A stretch of 64,000 nt of DNA from JAPOXR01 sp965221935 (GCA_965221935.1 CBDCSZ010000056.1:62001-126000); one strand, 5' to 3'. Numbered from the stretch's first letter, positions 35,547 through 45,334 are shown. Program-made: numbers and translations. The notes: generated by a model from the letters alone, not told the origin.

Positions 35547-36127
35547 CTCAGACCATCCTCTCCCACAATGTCGGCGGCCGCCAATCCCAGCGACCGGCTG
35601 TGAATCCGCGCCCCGTCAGCCATTGCCAGCACAAAACAGATTTCATCGTGCCGCGGGGCGCCGGCAACGCCAATTTCCATGTTGTCGAAATGGCTGCGGA
35701 CATAGGCGGCGTTGATATGCGCCAATGGAATGTCAATGCGGGCGCTGGGCGCCCCGACCTTCTTTGCCGACGGCACAATCGCCTTGGTTCCTCCGAGCGC
35801 TTCGCGCATTCCATAACCGCCCGGCGCGTGCCAGAGAGCTCCGTGCTCGATTTCGCCGCCGGCGCCGACGATGGCGCCCTTGCCATAACTTTCCACCACT
35901 GACGCATCTCCGCCGAGCAGCCCCACAAGACGGCCGGCCATTTCGAGACCCAGCGGCTTCAGATCGTCCATAAATCCCGCAATCTCTTCAACGAATCGTC
36001 CGGCAAACGGGTTGGCGACCACGGCAACTGCGGCGGCCCTCCGCAAGGGCGCGGATGCCCGCGGGCCGCCTTCATGGTGGATTTCCTCGACGCAGGTCAC
36101 AAACCTGCGAACGATTGGATCAGGCAA
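35543..36127 (-). CDS. AA_synth (DUF1185) family protein, copy 2
   Basis: 194 aa with AAVAVVANPFAGRFVEEIAG, SYGKGAIVGAGGEIEHGALW, KAIVPSAKKVGAPSARIDIP and NAAYVRSHFDNMEIG, the same family as the following gene. The pair may form a heteromer. Its start overlaps the upstream UPF0280 gene by eight bases. It could be a ring-opening or amidase-type enzyme, but no catalytic residue can be assigned from sequence. Confidence 0.85.
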   Translation of the reverse strand: MPDPIVRRFVTCVEEIHHEGGPRASAPLRRAAAVAVVANPFAGRFVEEIAGFMDDLKPLGLEMAGRLVGLLGGDASVVESYGKGAIVGAGGEIEHGALWHAPGGYGMREALGGTKAIVPSAKKVGAPSARIDIPLAHINAAYVRSHFDNMEIGVAGAPRHDEICFVLAMADGARIHSRSLGLAAADIVGEDGLR

Positions 36128-36998
36128 GGGTCAAACTCCGTTCTATCTGACGTGCGCCGCCAACGTCGCCGACAATCCGGGCAGTGCCCTGCAGAAACAG
36201 ACCAGCGGCTACAATCAGTCCGTTTTGGCGCATCTTTTCGGCTGCCGCGGCGCCTTTGTTGAGTGCGGAGATTTTGTCCGCCGCCGCCAATTCTCCGCAG
36301 CCGGTGACAGCTAGCCGGGCGCCGAGGTCTGAATCCGGAGCGAGTTCGGCGGCCGGGCGCCTCTGAACCGCCGGATGATCCGCGAGATCGACTGAATTTG
36401 CGATCAGCGTCGCCGCCGAGTCGGCGGCAGCGGCTGTCGCCGCCAGCGCCGTCACCGAATCGGCGATGCCGAGAGAGAGGCTTCTCCCTTGCCGGCCGCT
36501 GGTTGCGATGCCGCGGATGGGAATGTCCTGCGTGACGATCACCGTTCCAAACCGTGTGCCCGACGGGTTGGCGATTTCAGCTGCGCAGGAGCGGCCCGGA
36601 GCGAGGTGGAAAGCGATGTCGCCGCCGTTATTGACAATTGCTCTGTCAAGATCCGCTGCTTTCTTCATATGCGCCAGGATCTCGTCCGCAACCGCGCCGG
36701 CAACCGCAGCCATGGGCGTCACAAAACAGTTTCCCGCATGCGGCCCCACTGCGCTCACCATCCTGCGGGCGATCGGCCCCTGCGGGATTTGGGAAATCCT
36801 GCCGACCTCGCTTCGCAGCAGCGCCAGTTCCGCAACCAGCTCTTCAAGCAGCCCGTCAAACCGAGCCGCCGCCGCACGCAATGCCGCCCTGCTCTCTCCG
36901 GAAGCGCGGCTTTCCGCGGAAATGATCAGATCGATCGGCCCGTGATGGAGATGCAGCCGCTTGCCGTCGGGCAGGAATCGCGCCGTCGCCGGATCCAT
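36120..36998 (-). CDS. UPF0280 family (ApbE-like fold) protein
   Basis: 292 aa with the UPF0280 signature GNCFVTPMAAVAGAVADEIL, VNNGGDIAFHLAPG and IATSGRQGRSLSLGIADSVT. The family has a flavin-transferase-like ApbE fold, and its reaction is unknown. The GxRQGRSLSLG segment matches the ApbE end that binds FAD. It lies three bases after the hnr stop. It may process or flavinylate a partner in this pathway, as an inference. Confidence 0.82.
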   Translation of the reverse strand: MDPATARFLPDGKRLHLHHGPIDLIISAESRASGESRAALRAAAARFDGLLEELVAELALLRSEVGRISQIPQGPIARRMVSAVGPHAGNCFVTPMAAVAGAVADEILAHMKKAADLDRAIVNNGGDIAFHLAPGRSCAAEIANPSGTRFGTVIVTQDIPIRGIATSGRQGRSLSLGIADSVTALAATAAAADSAATLIANSVDLADHPAVQRRPAAELAPDSDLGARLAVTGCGELAAADKISALNKGAAAAEKMRQNGLIVAAGLFLQGTARIVGDVGGARQIERSLTLA

Positions 36999-37001
36999 TT
37001 G

Positions 37002-38492
37002 TTAACTGTCTCCGCCTTTCGACCAGCTGTAATTTCCGCGAGCGGCCGGATCCCGCTTTTCACTTGTTCTGTGAACGCGCCGCACGTCGGATTCGATAAT
37101 CGACTCAACGGGCCGGATTTGGTCCGCATGGCCGCCGAGACTGACAAAGTCATCATGCCGCATTGTGAACTCGACCGGAGCCACCAATGCCGGCGTCGGC
37201 ACATAACCAAATGAATTGTCAGGCATTTCCAGCACATCAACCATAAAGGTGATGCCGCCGCCCGGCCAGACGTAGGCCTCTGCCCCGCCGCAGGAGACAT
37301 AGGTGAGAGACTCCCTGACCGATTTCGTCAGCCGCACCGGATTCTCCGTGACTCCAGCGCGCAAGGAACCGCCGGCGCCGCCCATGAACAGGACCGAGCA
37401 GATCGACGGTTCGCAGTTTTCCGCGATTCGTTCGACCGACTCCAGCAGCTCTCCGGGAACTTCAGAAGGCTGGGGCTGCAGGTTGCTGTCGAGCCGAAAG
37501 TAACGAAACTGTTCGCCCGTGGTCGAGACCATCAACAGGCGCAGACCGGGCCATGCCGTCTTGGGGTCAATCGCGCGTATGATTTCGAGCGGGTCTTCGA
37601 CACTGGTGCCTCCCCATCCGTTGCCGGGAGCCGCAGTTTGAAAGTAGCGCCCAGGCGTCGACCTGCGCCCGGTGACCCGGATCCCGGCTGACGGCAGGTC
37701 AAGCTGCTTCCCAGCTTCGTGCTCCGTCAAAACACCCGTGATATGATCATCGACAACCACAACCTCGTCGACATTGGGGGCCCATTGTTTGGCAAACATC
37801 CCAATGGCGGCCGAGCCGCAGCCGACGCGCATCAACTTCTCCGTTTCGCCGTCAATGACAGGCGCCTCGCCGGCCTGAACCACCAGATCGGCGCCGTCAT
37901 CAACCGACATTTCCACCGGTTCCCGGTTGCAGAGCCGCAGCAGCGCGTCACACGTGATGCGCCCTTCGCTCTTGGATCCTCCGGTCAGGTGTCCGACGCC
38001 GCCCAGCGACAGCATTTTGGAGCCATACTCGCTTGTGGTGACGTGACCGATGGGCTCGCCTTTCACCCGCACCGACGCCTGTTCAGGACCGAGCCTGCGG
38101 TCTGTGTCAATTTTGACCTTGGCGCCGCAGTAGCTGAAAATGCCTTCGGTCACGACCGTGACCATGTCGATGCCCTCGACCTCTCTGCTGACGATGAATG
38201 GGGCGGGTTTGTAGTCAGGATAGGTGGTGCCGGCCCCGATAGCGGTGACGAATGGCCGACCGGCCTGCACGAGGTCGCCGTCCCATTGGCCATCCTGGTC
38301 AAGAAACGGCACGGCGCTGCCGCCGCTCCTTTCCGCCGCCTCAATGACCGTCAGCGGGTCAAGCCTGACCAGCCGGCCGCCGTGGTTCGCATACCGGTCA
38401 CAGGCGCCGGCGCGGCCATCCGCGATGTAGCACATCACCGGACAGGCATCGCAGCGGATCTTCGCCGCCGGGCTGATCTTTGCTTCAGCCAT
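37002..38492 (-). CDS. hnr: 6-hydroxynicotinate reductase-like iron-sulfur enzyme
   Basis: 496 aa from ATG 38492 (an upstream frame extension is not conserved). It begins IRCDACPVMCYIADGRAGAC, a cysteine cluster fitting a [4Fe-4S] site, and continues with KIDTDRRLGPEQASVRVKGE, TTSEYGSKMLSLGGVGHLTG and LTYVSCGGAEAYVWPGGGI. I recognise it as the 6-hydroxynicotinate reductase family, known from Eubacterium barkeri. That enzyme uses reduced ferredoxin to make 1,4,5,6-tetrahydro-6-oxonicotinate. It overlaps the molybdenum hydroxylase gene by eight bases, so the two are consecutive steps by context. It could use another hydroxylated N-heterocycle. Confidence 0.8.
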   Translation of the reverse strand: MAEAKISPAAKIRCDACPVMCYIADGRAGACDRYANHGGRLVRLDPLTVIEAAERSGGSAVPFLDQDGQWDGDLVQAGRPFVTAIGAGTTYPDYKPAPFIVSREVEGIDMVTVVTEGIFSYCGAKVKIDTDRRLGPEQASVRVKGEPIGHVTTSEYGSKMLSLGGVGHLTGGSKSEGRITCDALLRLCNREPVEMSVDDGADLVVQAGEAPVIDGETEKLMRVGCGSAAIGMFAKQWAPNVDEVVVVDDHITGVLTEHEAGKQLDLPSAGIRVTGRRSTPGRYFQTAAPGNGWGGTSVEDPLEIIRAIDPKTAWPGLRLLMVSTTGEQFRYFRLDSNLQPQPSEVPGELLESVERIAENCEPSICSVLFMGGAGGSLRAGVTENPVRLTKSVRESLTYVSCGGAEAYVWPGGGITFMVDVLEMPDNSFGYVPTPALVAPVEFTMRHDDFVSLGGHADQIRPVESIIESDVRRVHRTSEKRDPAARGNYSWSKGGDS

Positions 38493-41250
38493 CTGACATG
38501 TCCCGCAGGGCCGCCAGCACGCGGTCAGGTGTTGCCGGCAGCTTCTTGACGCGCGCGCCGCAGGCATGGCGGATCGCATTCAGCAGTGCCGGCGCCGTTG
38601 GAATCAGCGCGTGCTCGCCCAGCCCCTTGGCGCCGTAAGGACCGGCCTCGTCGGGGTCTTCAATGATGATCGGCGTAACCGGCGGCATGTCGCCGATGGT
38701 CGGTATGAGATAGTCATGCAGATTTTCGGTGACACCGGGAATAAATTCTTCCATCAGCGCCATACCGAGACCCTGCGCGATACCGCCTTCGATCTGCCCT
38801 TCGACCAGCATCGGGTTGATCGCCCTGCCGACATCGTGCGCCGCGACAAAGTTCAGCGCCCGAACGGTTCCCAGCGCCAAGTCAACCTCGACTTCGCACA
38901 TCTGGGCGGCATAGCCGTACTGGGCATAGGGCACGCCCTGCCCGTTTTTATCCAATGGAGTTGTCGGCGGATCATAGGTTGCTTCGGACTGCAGCGCGTA
39001 GCCTTCGCGGTTTGCCGCGAGCCGCTCGAGATCAATGCGGTGCGATGTGTCCTTTTCCCTGACCACCAGCGACCCGGCGCCGGGTGTGATTTCGGCATCA
39101 TCAGAAGCATTGCAGAGTCTGAGTATCTGCCTGCGCAGATCCTGCCCTGAAAGCTGGGCGGCGTTCCCAGAGACAAATGTCTGGCGCGACGCCGATGTCT
39201 TGCCGGCATCCGGCGTGACGTCTGTGTCGCCGCCCACCAGTTCCAGCCGGGTCACCGAAACGCCGAGGGCTTCTGCAAAAATCTGTGCAATCACGGTGTT
39301 GGCGCCCTGCCCGATATCGACGGCGCCCTGGTGCAGCACGATCTGTCCATCGGGCCTGATCCCGGCCTTGATCGTCGATGGGTTTGGAAGCGAAGTGTTG
39401 CCGCATCCGTACCAGCCCCCGGCCACGCCAACGCCCCGGCGCGCGCGGCGCCTCGTTCCCGCGGCGACCTCATTGAAACCCGCGGTCCGCCGATTCGCTT
39501 CCCGCCAGTGGCTGCGAAGGGCTTCAAAACATGACCTGATACCGACGCCGCTGTTCAGGACTTGGCCGCAGACTGTTGACCGTCGATTGGTGAGCGCATT
39601 CCTGAGCCTGAACTCCAGCCGGTCGATTTGGAGTTTTCCGGCGAGCTCATCGAAGAGACTTTCCTGCGCGACCGCGCTTTGCGGCACTCCGAATCCGCGA
39701 AACGCGCCTGCGGGGGCGGCATGGGTATGCACAGCGCGGCTCTTGGCCCGATAGTCGGCAACCATATATGGGCCAGATGCATGCACAGGCACGCGGTTGA
39801 TCACGGTAGGTCCCCAAGAGGCGTAGGCGCCGGTGTTGAAGGTCCCGTCATACGTCAGGCCTGAGATCCGCCCTTCTCCCGTGGCGCCGATTTTCATGCG
39901 GATCCGCGCCGGATGTCTCTTTGTCGTGGACTGCATTGACTCGCTGCGTGAATAGGCGAGCCGGACCGGCCTGCCGGTTTTAAGCGCCGCCAGCGCCAGA
40001 TAGGGCTGCACCGAGAGGTCCAGTTTGGAGCCAAAGCCGCCGCCTGCCGCCAAGGGAACAATACGAATGTCCCTTGCATCCAAAGCCAGAATTGTTGCCA
40101 GACTATCGCGGTCCATGCCCGGCGCCTGCGTTCCAGCGAAGATCTCGACGCGTCCGCCCCGCAGCTGTGCGCATCCGGCTTCCGGCTCTATGTACGCGTG
40201 CTCAACAAACGCCGTTTCGAATTCGCCTTCGACGCAGACATCGGCCCGCCCGAAGGCCGCATCGGCATCGCCGCACTGAACCAATCCCTCGCACATCAGG
40301 TTTCCGGCGCGTTCCGCATGCAATTGCGGCGCGCCAGACTGAACCGCGTCATCAATCCGGTCAACCGACGGAAGTTCCCTCCACATCACTGGAAACCTCT
40401 CCAGGTCAAACGCGCGCACCGCCGCAGCGTCACCAACGATCGCCGCGACCGCCTCGCCTTTGAAACGCGTTTCGGATTGGGCAAACACCGGCTGGTCCTC
40501 AAAGCCAGGGATAACGCCAAACCGGTTCTGGCCTCTGATATCTTTGAATGTCAGAACCGCATCTATGCCGCCAGCAGTTTCCAGCAAACCGTCCAGATCA
40601 CCGAATTCAAACGAAGCCCTGGCAAAGGGCGAGCGGACAATCCGCACCGCCAAGGCATCTTCTCCGCCCACATCATCGCCGAACAGCTCTCTGCCAGTGA
40701 CCTTGGCCTGTCCATCCAGTCTGCGAATGCGCGCGCCCAGCGGCGGTCCCGCAGGATTGCGACAGGCGGTTGATCCGGCGGCGGCATCCAGGACTGAATT
40801 GATAATTTTTCGATAACCGGTGCACCGGCACAACACGCCGCCGAGAGCGTCCTGGACCTGTTCCGCCGTCGGGGTCTTCTGCCGGCGAAGCAGGGCCACG
40901 GCTGAAACAATCACGCCAGGCGTGCATATGCCGCACTGCGCAGCGCCGTGGTCTTGGAAGGCCTCCGTCAGGGCACGGGCGTGGCAGTCATTGTCAACGA
41001 GGCCAGTAAGTGTCTCGACCTCACTCCGCTTTGCCTGTTGGGCGGTCGTCAGGCAGGAACACACAGGTCGGCCATCGATCAGCACCGTGCAGGCGCCGCA
41101 GTCACCGGCATCGCAGCCGACCTTCACTTCGCGGGCCCCCAGCCGTTCACGCAGCGCTTCCGACAGCCGTTCGCCTACAATCGGCTGGATTTTCACCGGG
41201 CGACCGTTCAAACTGAAGTCAATCAGCTGTTTTTCCACCAGTTTAACCAT
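38485..41250 (-). CDS. Molybdenum hydroxylase, fused [2Fe-2S] and molybdopterin subunits
   Basis: 921 aa from ATG 41250, which overlaps the FAD-subunit stop. Residues 1-150 are the two-cluster iron-sulfur part (VGCDAGDCGACTVLIDG, CSCLT, CGICTPG, CRCTGYRKI). The remainder is a xanthine dehydrogenase-type molybdenum domain, with AGGGFGSKLDLS, PAGAFRGFGVPQSA, VDIGQGANTV and the active-site Glu in PYGAKGLGEHAL. It hydroxylates an aromatic N-heterocycle or aldehyde in the cytoplasm. Next to hnr the best guess is nicotinate 6-hydroxylation. In E. barkeri those parts are on separate subunits, so the fusion here is notable. Confidence 0.85.
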   Translation of the reverse strand: MVKLVEKQLIDFSLNGRPVKIQPIVGERLSEALRERLGAREVKVGCDAGDCGACTVLIDGRPVCSCLTTAQQAKRSEVETLTGLVDNDCHARALTEAFQDHGAAQCGICTPGVIVSAVALLRRQKTPTAEQVQDALGGVLCRCTGYRKIINSVLDAAAGSTACRNPAGPPLGARIRRLDGQAKVTGRELFGDDVGGEDALAVRIVRSPFARASFEFGDLDGLLETAGGIDAVLTFKDIRGQNRFGVIPGFEDQPVFAQSETRFKGEAVAAIVGDAAAVRAFDLERFPVMWRELPSVDRIDDAVQSGAPQLHAERAGNLMCEGLVQCGDADAAFGRADVCVEGEFETAFVEHAYIEPEAGCAQLRGGRVEIFAGTQAPGMDRDSLATILALDARDIRIVPLAAGGGFGSKLDLSVQPYLALAALKTGRPVRLAYSRSESMQSTTKRHPARIRMKIGATGEGRISGLTYDGTFNTGAYASWGPTVINRVPVHASGPYMVADYRAKSRAVHTHAAPAGAFRGFGVPQSAVAQESLFDELAGKLQIDRLEFRLRNALTNRRSTVCGQVLNSGVGIRSCFEALRSHWREANRRTAGFNEVAAGTRRRARRGVGVAGGWYGCGNTSLPNPSTIKAGIRPDGQIVLHQGAVDIGQGANTVIAQIFAEALGVSVTRLELVGGDTDVTPDAGKTSASRQTFVSGNAAQLSGQDLRRQILRLCNASDDAEITPGAGSLVVREKDTSHRIDLERLAANREGYALQSEATYDPPTTPLDKNGQGVPYAQYGYAAQMCEVEVDLALGTVRALNFVAAHDVGRAINPMLVEGQIEGGIAQGLGMALMEEFIPGVTENLHDYLIPTIGDMPPVTPIIIEDPDEAGPYGAKGLGEHALIPTAPALLNAIRHACGARVKKLPATPDRVLAALRDMSDG

Positions 41251-42079
41251 CGAAAATCGCTGCGGCCACAGCTCTACGGCACAACTCGCACACCGCTTCC
41301 ATCCGGTATTCGGCGCTGCCGCGGACATCGTCAATGGGTGACAGCGGCGCCAAATGCTCCTTGTTGACCGCAATCTCCGCCGCGGTATCAAGTTCCAGTC
41401 CGCGCAAGGCGGATTCCAAACCCCTCAGCCGCTTCGCGACCGGCGAACACGAACCGACGGCCACGCGCGCTTCCTGCACCAGACCATCCTGCGGCCAGAC
41501 CACCGCCGACACCATTGCTATTGAAATCACCAGGTATTTTCGGCTGCCCAGCTTCACGAACGAGCTTCCCGCGCACCGCGGCGAATTTGGGATCAAGACA
41601 GCTGTCATCAGCTCACCCGGCCGCAGGTCAACGCTGCGGACCCCGGCAATAAAGTCCTCCAGACGGACCCTGCGCGCGCCGGTGCGGGATGTCAGTTCCA
41701 CGGTGGCGTCAAGCGCCAGCAATGGCGGAACACCGTCAGCCGCCGGCGAGGCGTTGCAGATGTTCCCCGCAATCGTGGCCGCATTCTGAATCTGCACCGA
41801 TCCCACTGTTCGGGCGGCCGCCTTCAGACCATCGAATACCGGCGGCAGCGGATGGTCTATGATCTCGGACCATGTTGTCGCCGCGCCAATGCGCCAGCCC
41901 GCATCGCTCTGTGAAATCGACTCGAGGCATGCGATGCCGGTGACATCAAGGAGGCTGCGCGGCGACCTTCCCGGGATCAGCGACGGGAAGAAATCTGTCC
42001 CTCCGCCCACAATCGTGACCTCACCTCCCGCAAGAACCGAAAGCGCGTCATCAAGGGTTTCGGGGGCGTGATAGTTCAC
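41243..42079 (-). CDS. Molybdenum hydroxylase FAD-binding subunit
   Basis: 278 aa from GTG 42079, where homologues begin (VNYHAPETLDDALSVLAGGE); the frame is open to 42268, with ATG 42130 as alternative. FAD motifs are TIVGGGTDFFPSL, VQIQNAATIAGNICNASPA and SFVKLGSRKYLVISIAMVSA. It passes electrons from the iron-sulfur clusters to NAD(P) or another acceptor. It is the first gene of the minus-strand operon. Upstream are TTGACA (42133-42138) and TATACT (42104-42109) on the minus strand, but with 23-bp spacing they are not a convincing promoter. The ethylmalonyl-CoA mutase gene is divergent. Confidence 0.88.
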   Translation of the reverse strand: MNYHAPETLDDALSVLAGGEVTIVGGGTDFFPSLIPGRSPRSLLDVTGIACLESISQSDAGWRIGAATTWSEIIDHPLPPVFDGLKAAARTVGSVQIQNAATIAGNICNASPAADGVPPLLALDATVELTSRTGARRVRLEDFIAGVRSVDLRPGELMTAVLIPNSPRCAGSSFVKLGSRKYLVISIAMVSAVVWPQDGLVQEARVAVGSCSPVAKRLRGLESALRGLELDTAAEIAVNKEHLAPLSPIDDVRGSAEYRMEAVCELCRRAVAAAIFDG

Positions 42080-42300
42080 AACGCAGGCCAGTCTAAAATC
42101 GTTAGTATACGAATAAATTTTGCGCCGCATGGTGTCAAACCGGACGGCGTTTGGCGCCCCCAGGCTTGCAGAAGCCTGGTCGCCATTCAGCCTGTTCCCT
42201 GCCAGCGGTATCGGAGAATTGGATTGCCGCAAAACGGCGCAAAGGATATTTGCATTCCACACAGCCATTGCGCGGCTAATGTTCGAGTGCGGCCAGAGTC

Positions 42301-44265
42301 ATGACCAAAACTCCCCGTGAAAAACCTTGGATCTTTCGAACTTATGCCGGCCATTCCACGGCGGCGGATTCCAATTCCCTCTACAGAACCAACCTTGCCA
42401 AGGGACAGACCGGGCTGTCAGTGGCTTTCGATCTGCCGACGCAGACCGGCTATGACAGTGACCATGTCTTGGCGAGCGGCGAGGTCGGAAAGGTCGGTGT
42501 GCCGATTTGCCATCTCGGCGATATGCAGAGACTGTTCAAGGGCATCCCGCTCGACATGATGAACACGTCGATGACGATCAATGCCACCGCGCCGTGGCTG
42601 CTCGCGCTCTATGTCGCGCTCGCCGAAGACAATGGTTTGGATCCCGCCTGCCTGCGGGGAACCGTGCAAAACGACATCATGAAGGAATATCTTAGCCGGG
42701 GGACGTATATCTGCCCGCCGGAACCCTCGCTTCGACTGGTTTCAGATGTTGCGGCGTACTGCTACGCGAATATGCCGAAATGGAACCCGACAAATATCTG
42801 CTCCTATCACCTGCAGGAAGCGGGAGCGACGCCGGAGCAGGAACTCGCCTATGCGCTGACGACAGCGACCGCCGTGCTTGACCGGGTGCGGCAGGATGTT
42901 CCGCCTGAGGATTTCCCGCGTCTGGTCGGACGGATCTCATTCTTTGTGAATGCCGGCATTCGCTTCGTCACCGAATTGTGCAAGATGCGCGCCTTTTGCG
43001 AGATGTGGGACGAGTTGTGCCGTGAACGCTACGGTGTCGAGGACGAGCTGTGCCGGCGTTTCCGCTATGGCGTTCAGGTGAACAGCCTCGGCCTCACTGA
43101 AAAACAGCCTGAAAACAATGTGATACGCATACTTCTTGAAACGCTTGCCATCACTCTGTCGCGAAATGCCCGCGCGCGGGCGGTGCAACTGCCGGCCTGG
43201 AATGAGGCGCTTGGACTTCCGCGACCTTGGGATCAGCAATGGTCGCTGCGGATGCAGCAGATTCTCGCATTTGAGACCGATCTCCTTGAATACGCCGATC
43301 TTTTCGACGGCAATCTGGTTGTCGCCGAACGCGTCGAGGAATTGAAGGCGGACGCCCGCGGGGAGCTGGCAAGAATTGAAGCGATGGGGGGAGCGGTTGC
43401 GGCGATAGAACACATGAAGTCTCGCCTTGTCGAAAGCAATGCCGCGCGTGTGCAGAAAATTGAAACCGGCGAAACCGTGGTTGTTGGGATGAATTGCTAC
43501 ACAGACACCGCGGAATCCCCCCTTGGCGCCTGCGTAAAGACGGTGCTTAAGGTCGATGAAAAAGCGGGTGAAAGACAGATTAAGAATCTGGAGGACTGGC
43601 GCCGGAGCCGCGACAAGGGCGCCGTAGAACAGGCTCTTGACGGGCTTCGCCGCGCTGCGGCCAGCGGCGAGAACATCCTGCCGCCCTCAATCGCCGCCGC
43701 CAGGGCCGGGGCAACAACCGGTGAGTGGGGCGATGTGATGCGAAGCGTGTTTGGCGAGTATCGGGCTCCGACCGGTGTGAGCGCATCGCCCTCCAACATG
43801 ACCGAGAAACTCGACTCGATCCGCGGCGCCGTGGATCAGGTTTCCGACCAGCTGCGGCGGCGGCTGAAACTGCTGATTGGCAAACCCGGGCTCGACGGCC
43901 ATTCCAATGGAGCCGAACAGCTTGCATTCCGCGCCCGCGACTGCGGCATCGATGTCATCTATGGCGGAATTCGTTTCACGGCCGAAGAAATCGTCAACAC
44001 CGCATTGGAGGAGAATGTTCATGTTGTGGGGCTGTCAATTCTATCGGGGTCGCATCTGTCGCTTGTCGAAGACACGGTCGAATTGATGCGCCGCAGCGGC
44101 ATCGCTCATATCCCATTGATCGTTGGCGGCATCATCCCTGACGAAGACGCTGAGCGTCTTGAGGCGCTGGGCGTGGCGGCGGTTTTCACTCCGAAAGACT
44201 ATGACCTGAACAGGATCATCCTCGACATCGTGGAATTGGCGGCGCCGGCGCAACTCGCCGCCTGA
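42301..44265 (+). CDS. ecm: Ethylmalonyl-CoA mutase
   Basis: 654 aa. The substrate barrel includes WIFRTYAGHSTAADSNSLYR, SVAFDLPTQTGYDSDHVLA, MNTSMTINATAPWLLALY and RAVQLPAWNEALGLPRPWDQ, and the C-terminal B12-binding domain has GKPGLDGHSNGAEQ (DxHxxG with the cobalt-ligand His). These stretches match the Rhodobacter-type Ecm better than methylmalonyl-CoA mutase. It isomerises (2R)-ethylmalonyl-CoA to methylsuccinyl-CoA in the ethylmalonyl-CoA pathway of acetyl-CoA assimilation. Other pathway genes are not in the window. The adjacent B12 importer would supply its cofactor. Confidence 0.92.
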   Translation: MTKTPREKPWIFRTYAGHSTAADSNSLYRTNLAKGQTGLSVAFDLPTQTGYDSDHVLASGEVGKVGVPICHLGDMQRLFKGIPLDMMNTSMTINATAPWLLALYVALAEDNGLDPACLRGTVQNDIMKEYLSRGTYICPPEPSLRLVSDVAAYCYANMPKWNPTNICSYHLQEAGATPEQELAYALTTATAVLDRVRQDVPPEDFPRLVGRISFFVNAGIRFVTELCKMRAFCEMWDELCRERYGVEDELCRRFRYGVQVNSLGLTEKQPENNVIRILLETLAITLSRNARARAVQLPAWNEALGLPRPWDQQWSLRMQQILAFETDLLEYADLFDGNLVVAERVEELKADARGELARIEAMGGAVAAIEHMKSRLVESNAARVQKIETGETVVVGMNCYTDTAESPLGACVKTVLKVDEKAGERQIKNLEDWRRSRDKGAVEQALDGLRRAAASGENILPPSIAAARAGATTGEWGDVMRSVFGEYRAPTGVSASPSNMTEKLDSIRGAVDQVSDQLRRRLKLLIGKPGLDGHSNGAEQLAFRARDCGIDVIYGGIRFTAEEIVNTALEENVHVVGLSILSGSHLSLVEDTVELMRRSGIAHIPLIVGGIIPDEDAERLEALGVAAVFTPKDYDLNRIILDIVELAAPAQLAA

Positions 44266-44278
44266 ACCCATTCCGACA

Positions 44279-45322
44279 CTAAACACTTCGCCGGCGCAAC
44301 AGCCAGACAAAGAAAATCCCGCCGGTAACGCCGGTGACGACCCCGATCGGCATGTCTACCGGCGCCGTCAGCGTGCGGGCGGCAATATCCGCCCACACCA
44401 GGAAAACCGCGCCGAGCAGCGCCGAGACGGGCAGCACGCGCCCATTGCTTCCACCGACAAACATGCGGGCAATGTGCGGAATCATCAGGCCCACAAAACC
44501 GATGATGCCCGAATAGGCGACCATCACGCCGGTCAGAAGCGCGCCGGCGACAAACACCGTCAGCCGGAATCTTTCGACCGGAATTCCCAGTGTCGATGCC
44601 GTCTCGTCTCCCGCCATGACACCGTTCAGGCTGGCCGAGTTCAGCCAGAAATAGAGGCCGCAGCCCATCAGAGCGGCTAGCGGCAGCGCGAGATGATTCC
44701 ACTGCGCCAGTCCGAGGCCGCCGAGCATCCAGAACACCACTGTGTGCGCGGCGCGCGGATCGCCGAAAAAGATCAGCAGATTGGCAAACGCCATCACCAC
44801 AAACGAAACGGCGACACCGACCAGAACCAGCCGTGAAGCGCTGCCGGCGGCGGCAATGCGGGCAACGCCGAGCACAATGAGAGTGGCACCGCAGGCGCCG
44901 GCGAAGGCCAGCAGCGGCACCGTCAGAGGTCCAAGAAACAAGCCTGTGTGCAGCAGTGCCAAAATGGCCCCGAATGCTCCGCCGGAGGAGATGCCGAGCA
45001 GGTGCGGGTCCGCCAGCTGATTGCGGGTGATCGCCTGCAGCGTCGTTCCGACCACGGCAAGCCCGGCGCCGACCAGACAGGCGAGCAGGCCGCGCGGCAG
45101 TCTGATATTCCAGACAATGGCTTCCTCGCCCGACGTCCAGTTTGGGCTGGCGGCCGCGACTCCGAGATTGTGCAGGATGATCTTCCAGACGGTTGCCAAC
45201 GGGACAGAAACCGCACCCATGCTCACCGAAAAGGCAATGGACAGCAGCAAAACGACAGCAGCGCCAACACAAAACCGCCACAGCCCCGCGCGTTGTCTGG
45301 CAGCCATCTCCGCGCTGCGCAA
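44279..45322 (-). CDS. btuC: FecCD-family ABC permease, probable cobalamin transporter
   Basis: 347 aa with about ten membrane segments and the BtuC/FecCD motifs PRGLLACLVGAGLAVVGTTL, NQLADPHLLGISSGGAFGAI, GEETAxTLG-like GDETASTLGIPVERF and IIGFVGLMIPHIARMFVGGS. A later start at MAARQ (45307) is possible. It forms the membrane channel with the BtuF- and BtuD-like proteins upstream. The cobalamin riboswitch at the head of this operon identifies the substrate as a corrinoid. It ends 13 bases from the convergent ecm gene. Confidence 0.9.
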   Translation of the reverse strand: MRSAEMAARQRAGLWRFCVGAAVVLLLSIAFSVSMGAVSVPLATVWKIILHNLGVAAASPNWTSGEEAIVWNIRLPRGLLACLVGAGLAVVGTTLQAITRNQLADPHLLGISSGGAFGAILALLHTGLFLGPLTVPLLAFAGACGATLIVLGVARIAAAGSASRLVLVGVAVSFVVMAFANLLIFFGDPRAAHTVVFWMLGGLGLAQWNHLALPLAALMGCGLYFWLNSASLNGVMAGDETASTLGIPVERFRLTVFVAGALLTGVMVAYSGIIGFVGLMIPHIARMFVGGSNGRVLPVSALLGAVFLVWADIAARTLTAPVDMPIGVVTGVTGGIFFVWLLRRRSV

Positions 45323-45334
45323 TCTGTCCTCCGG

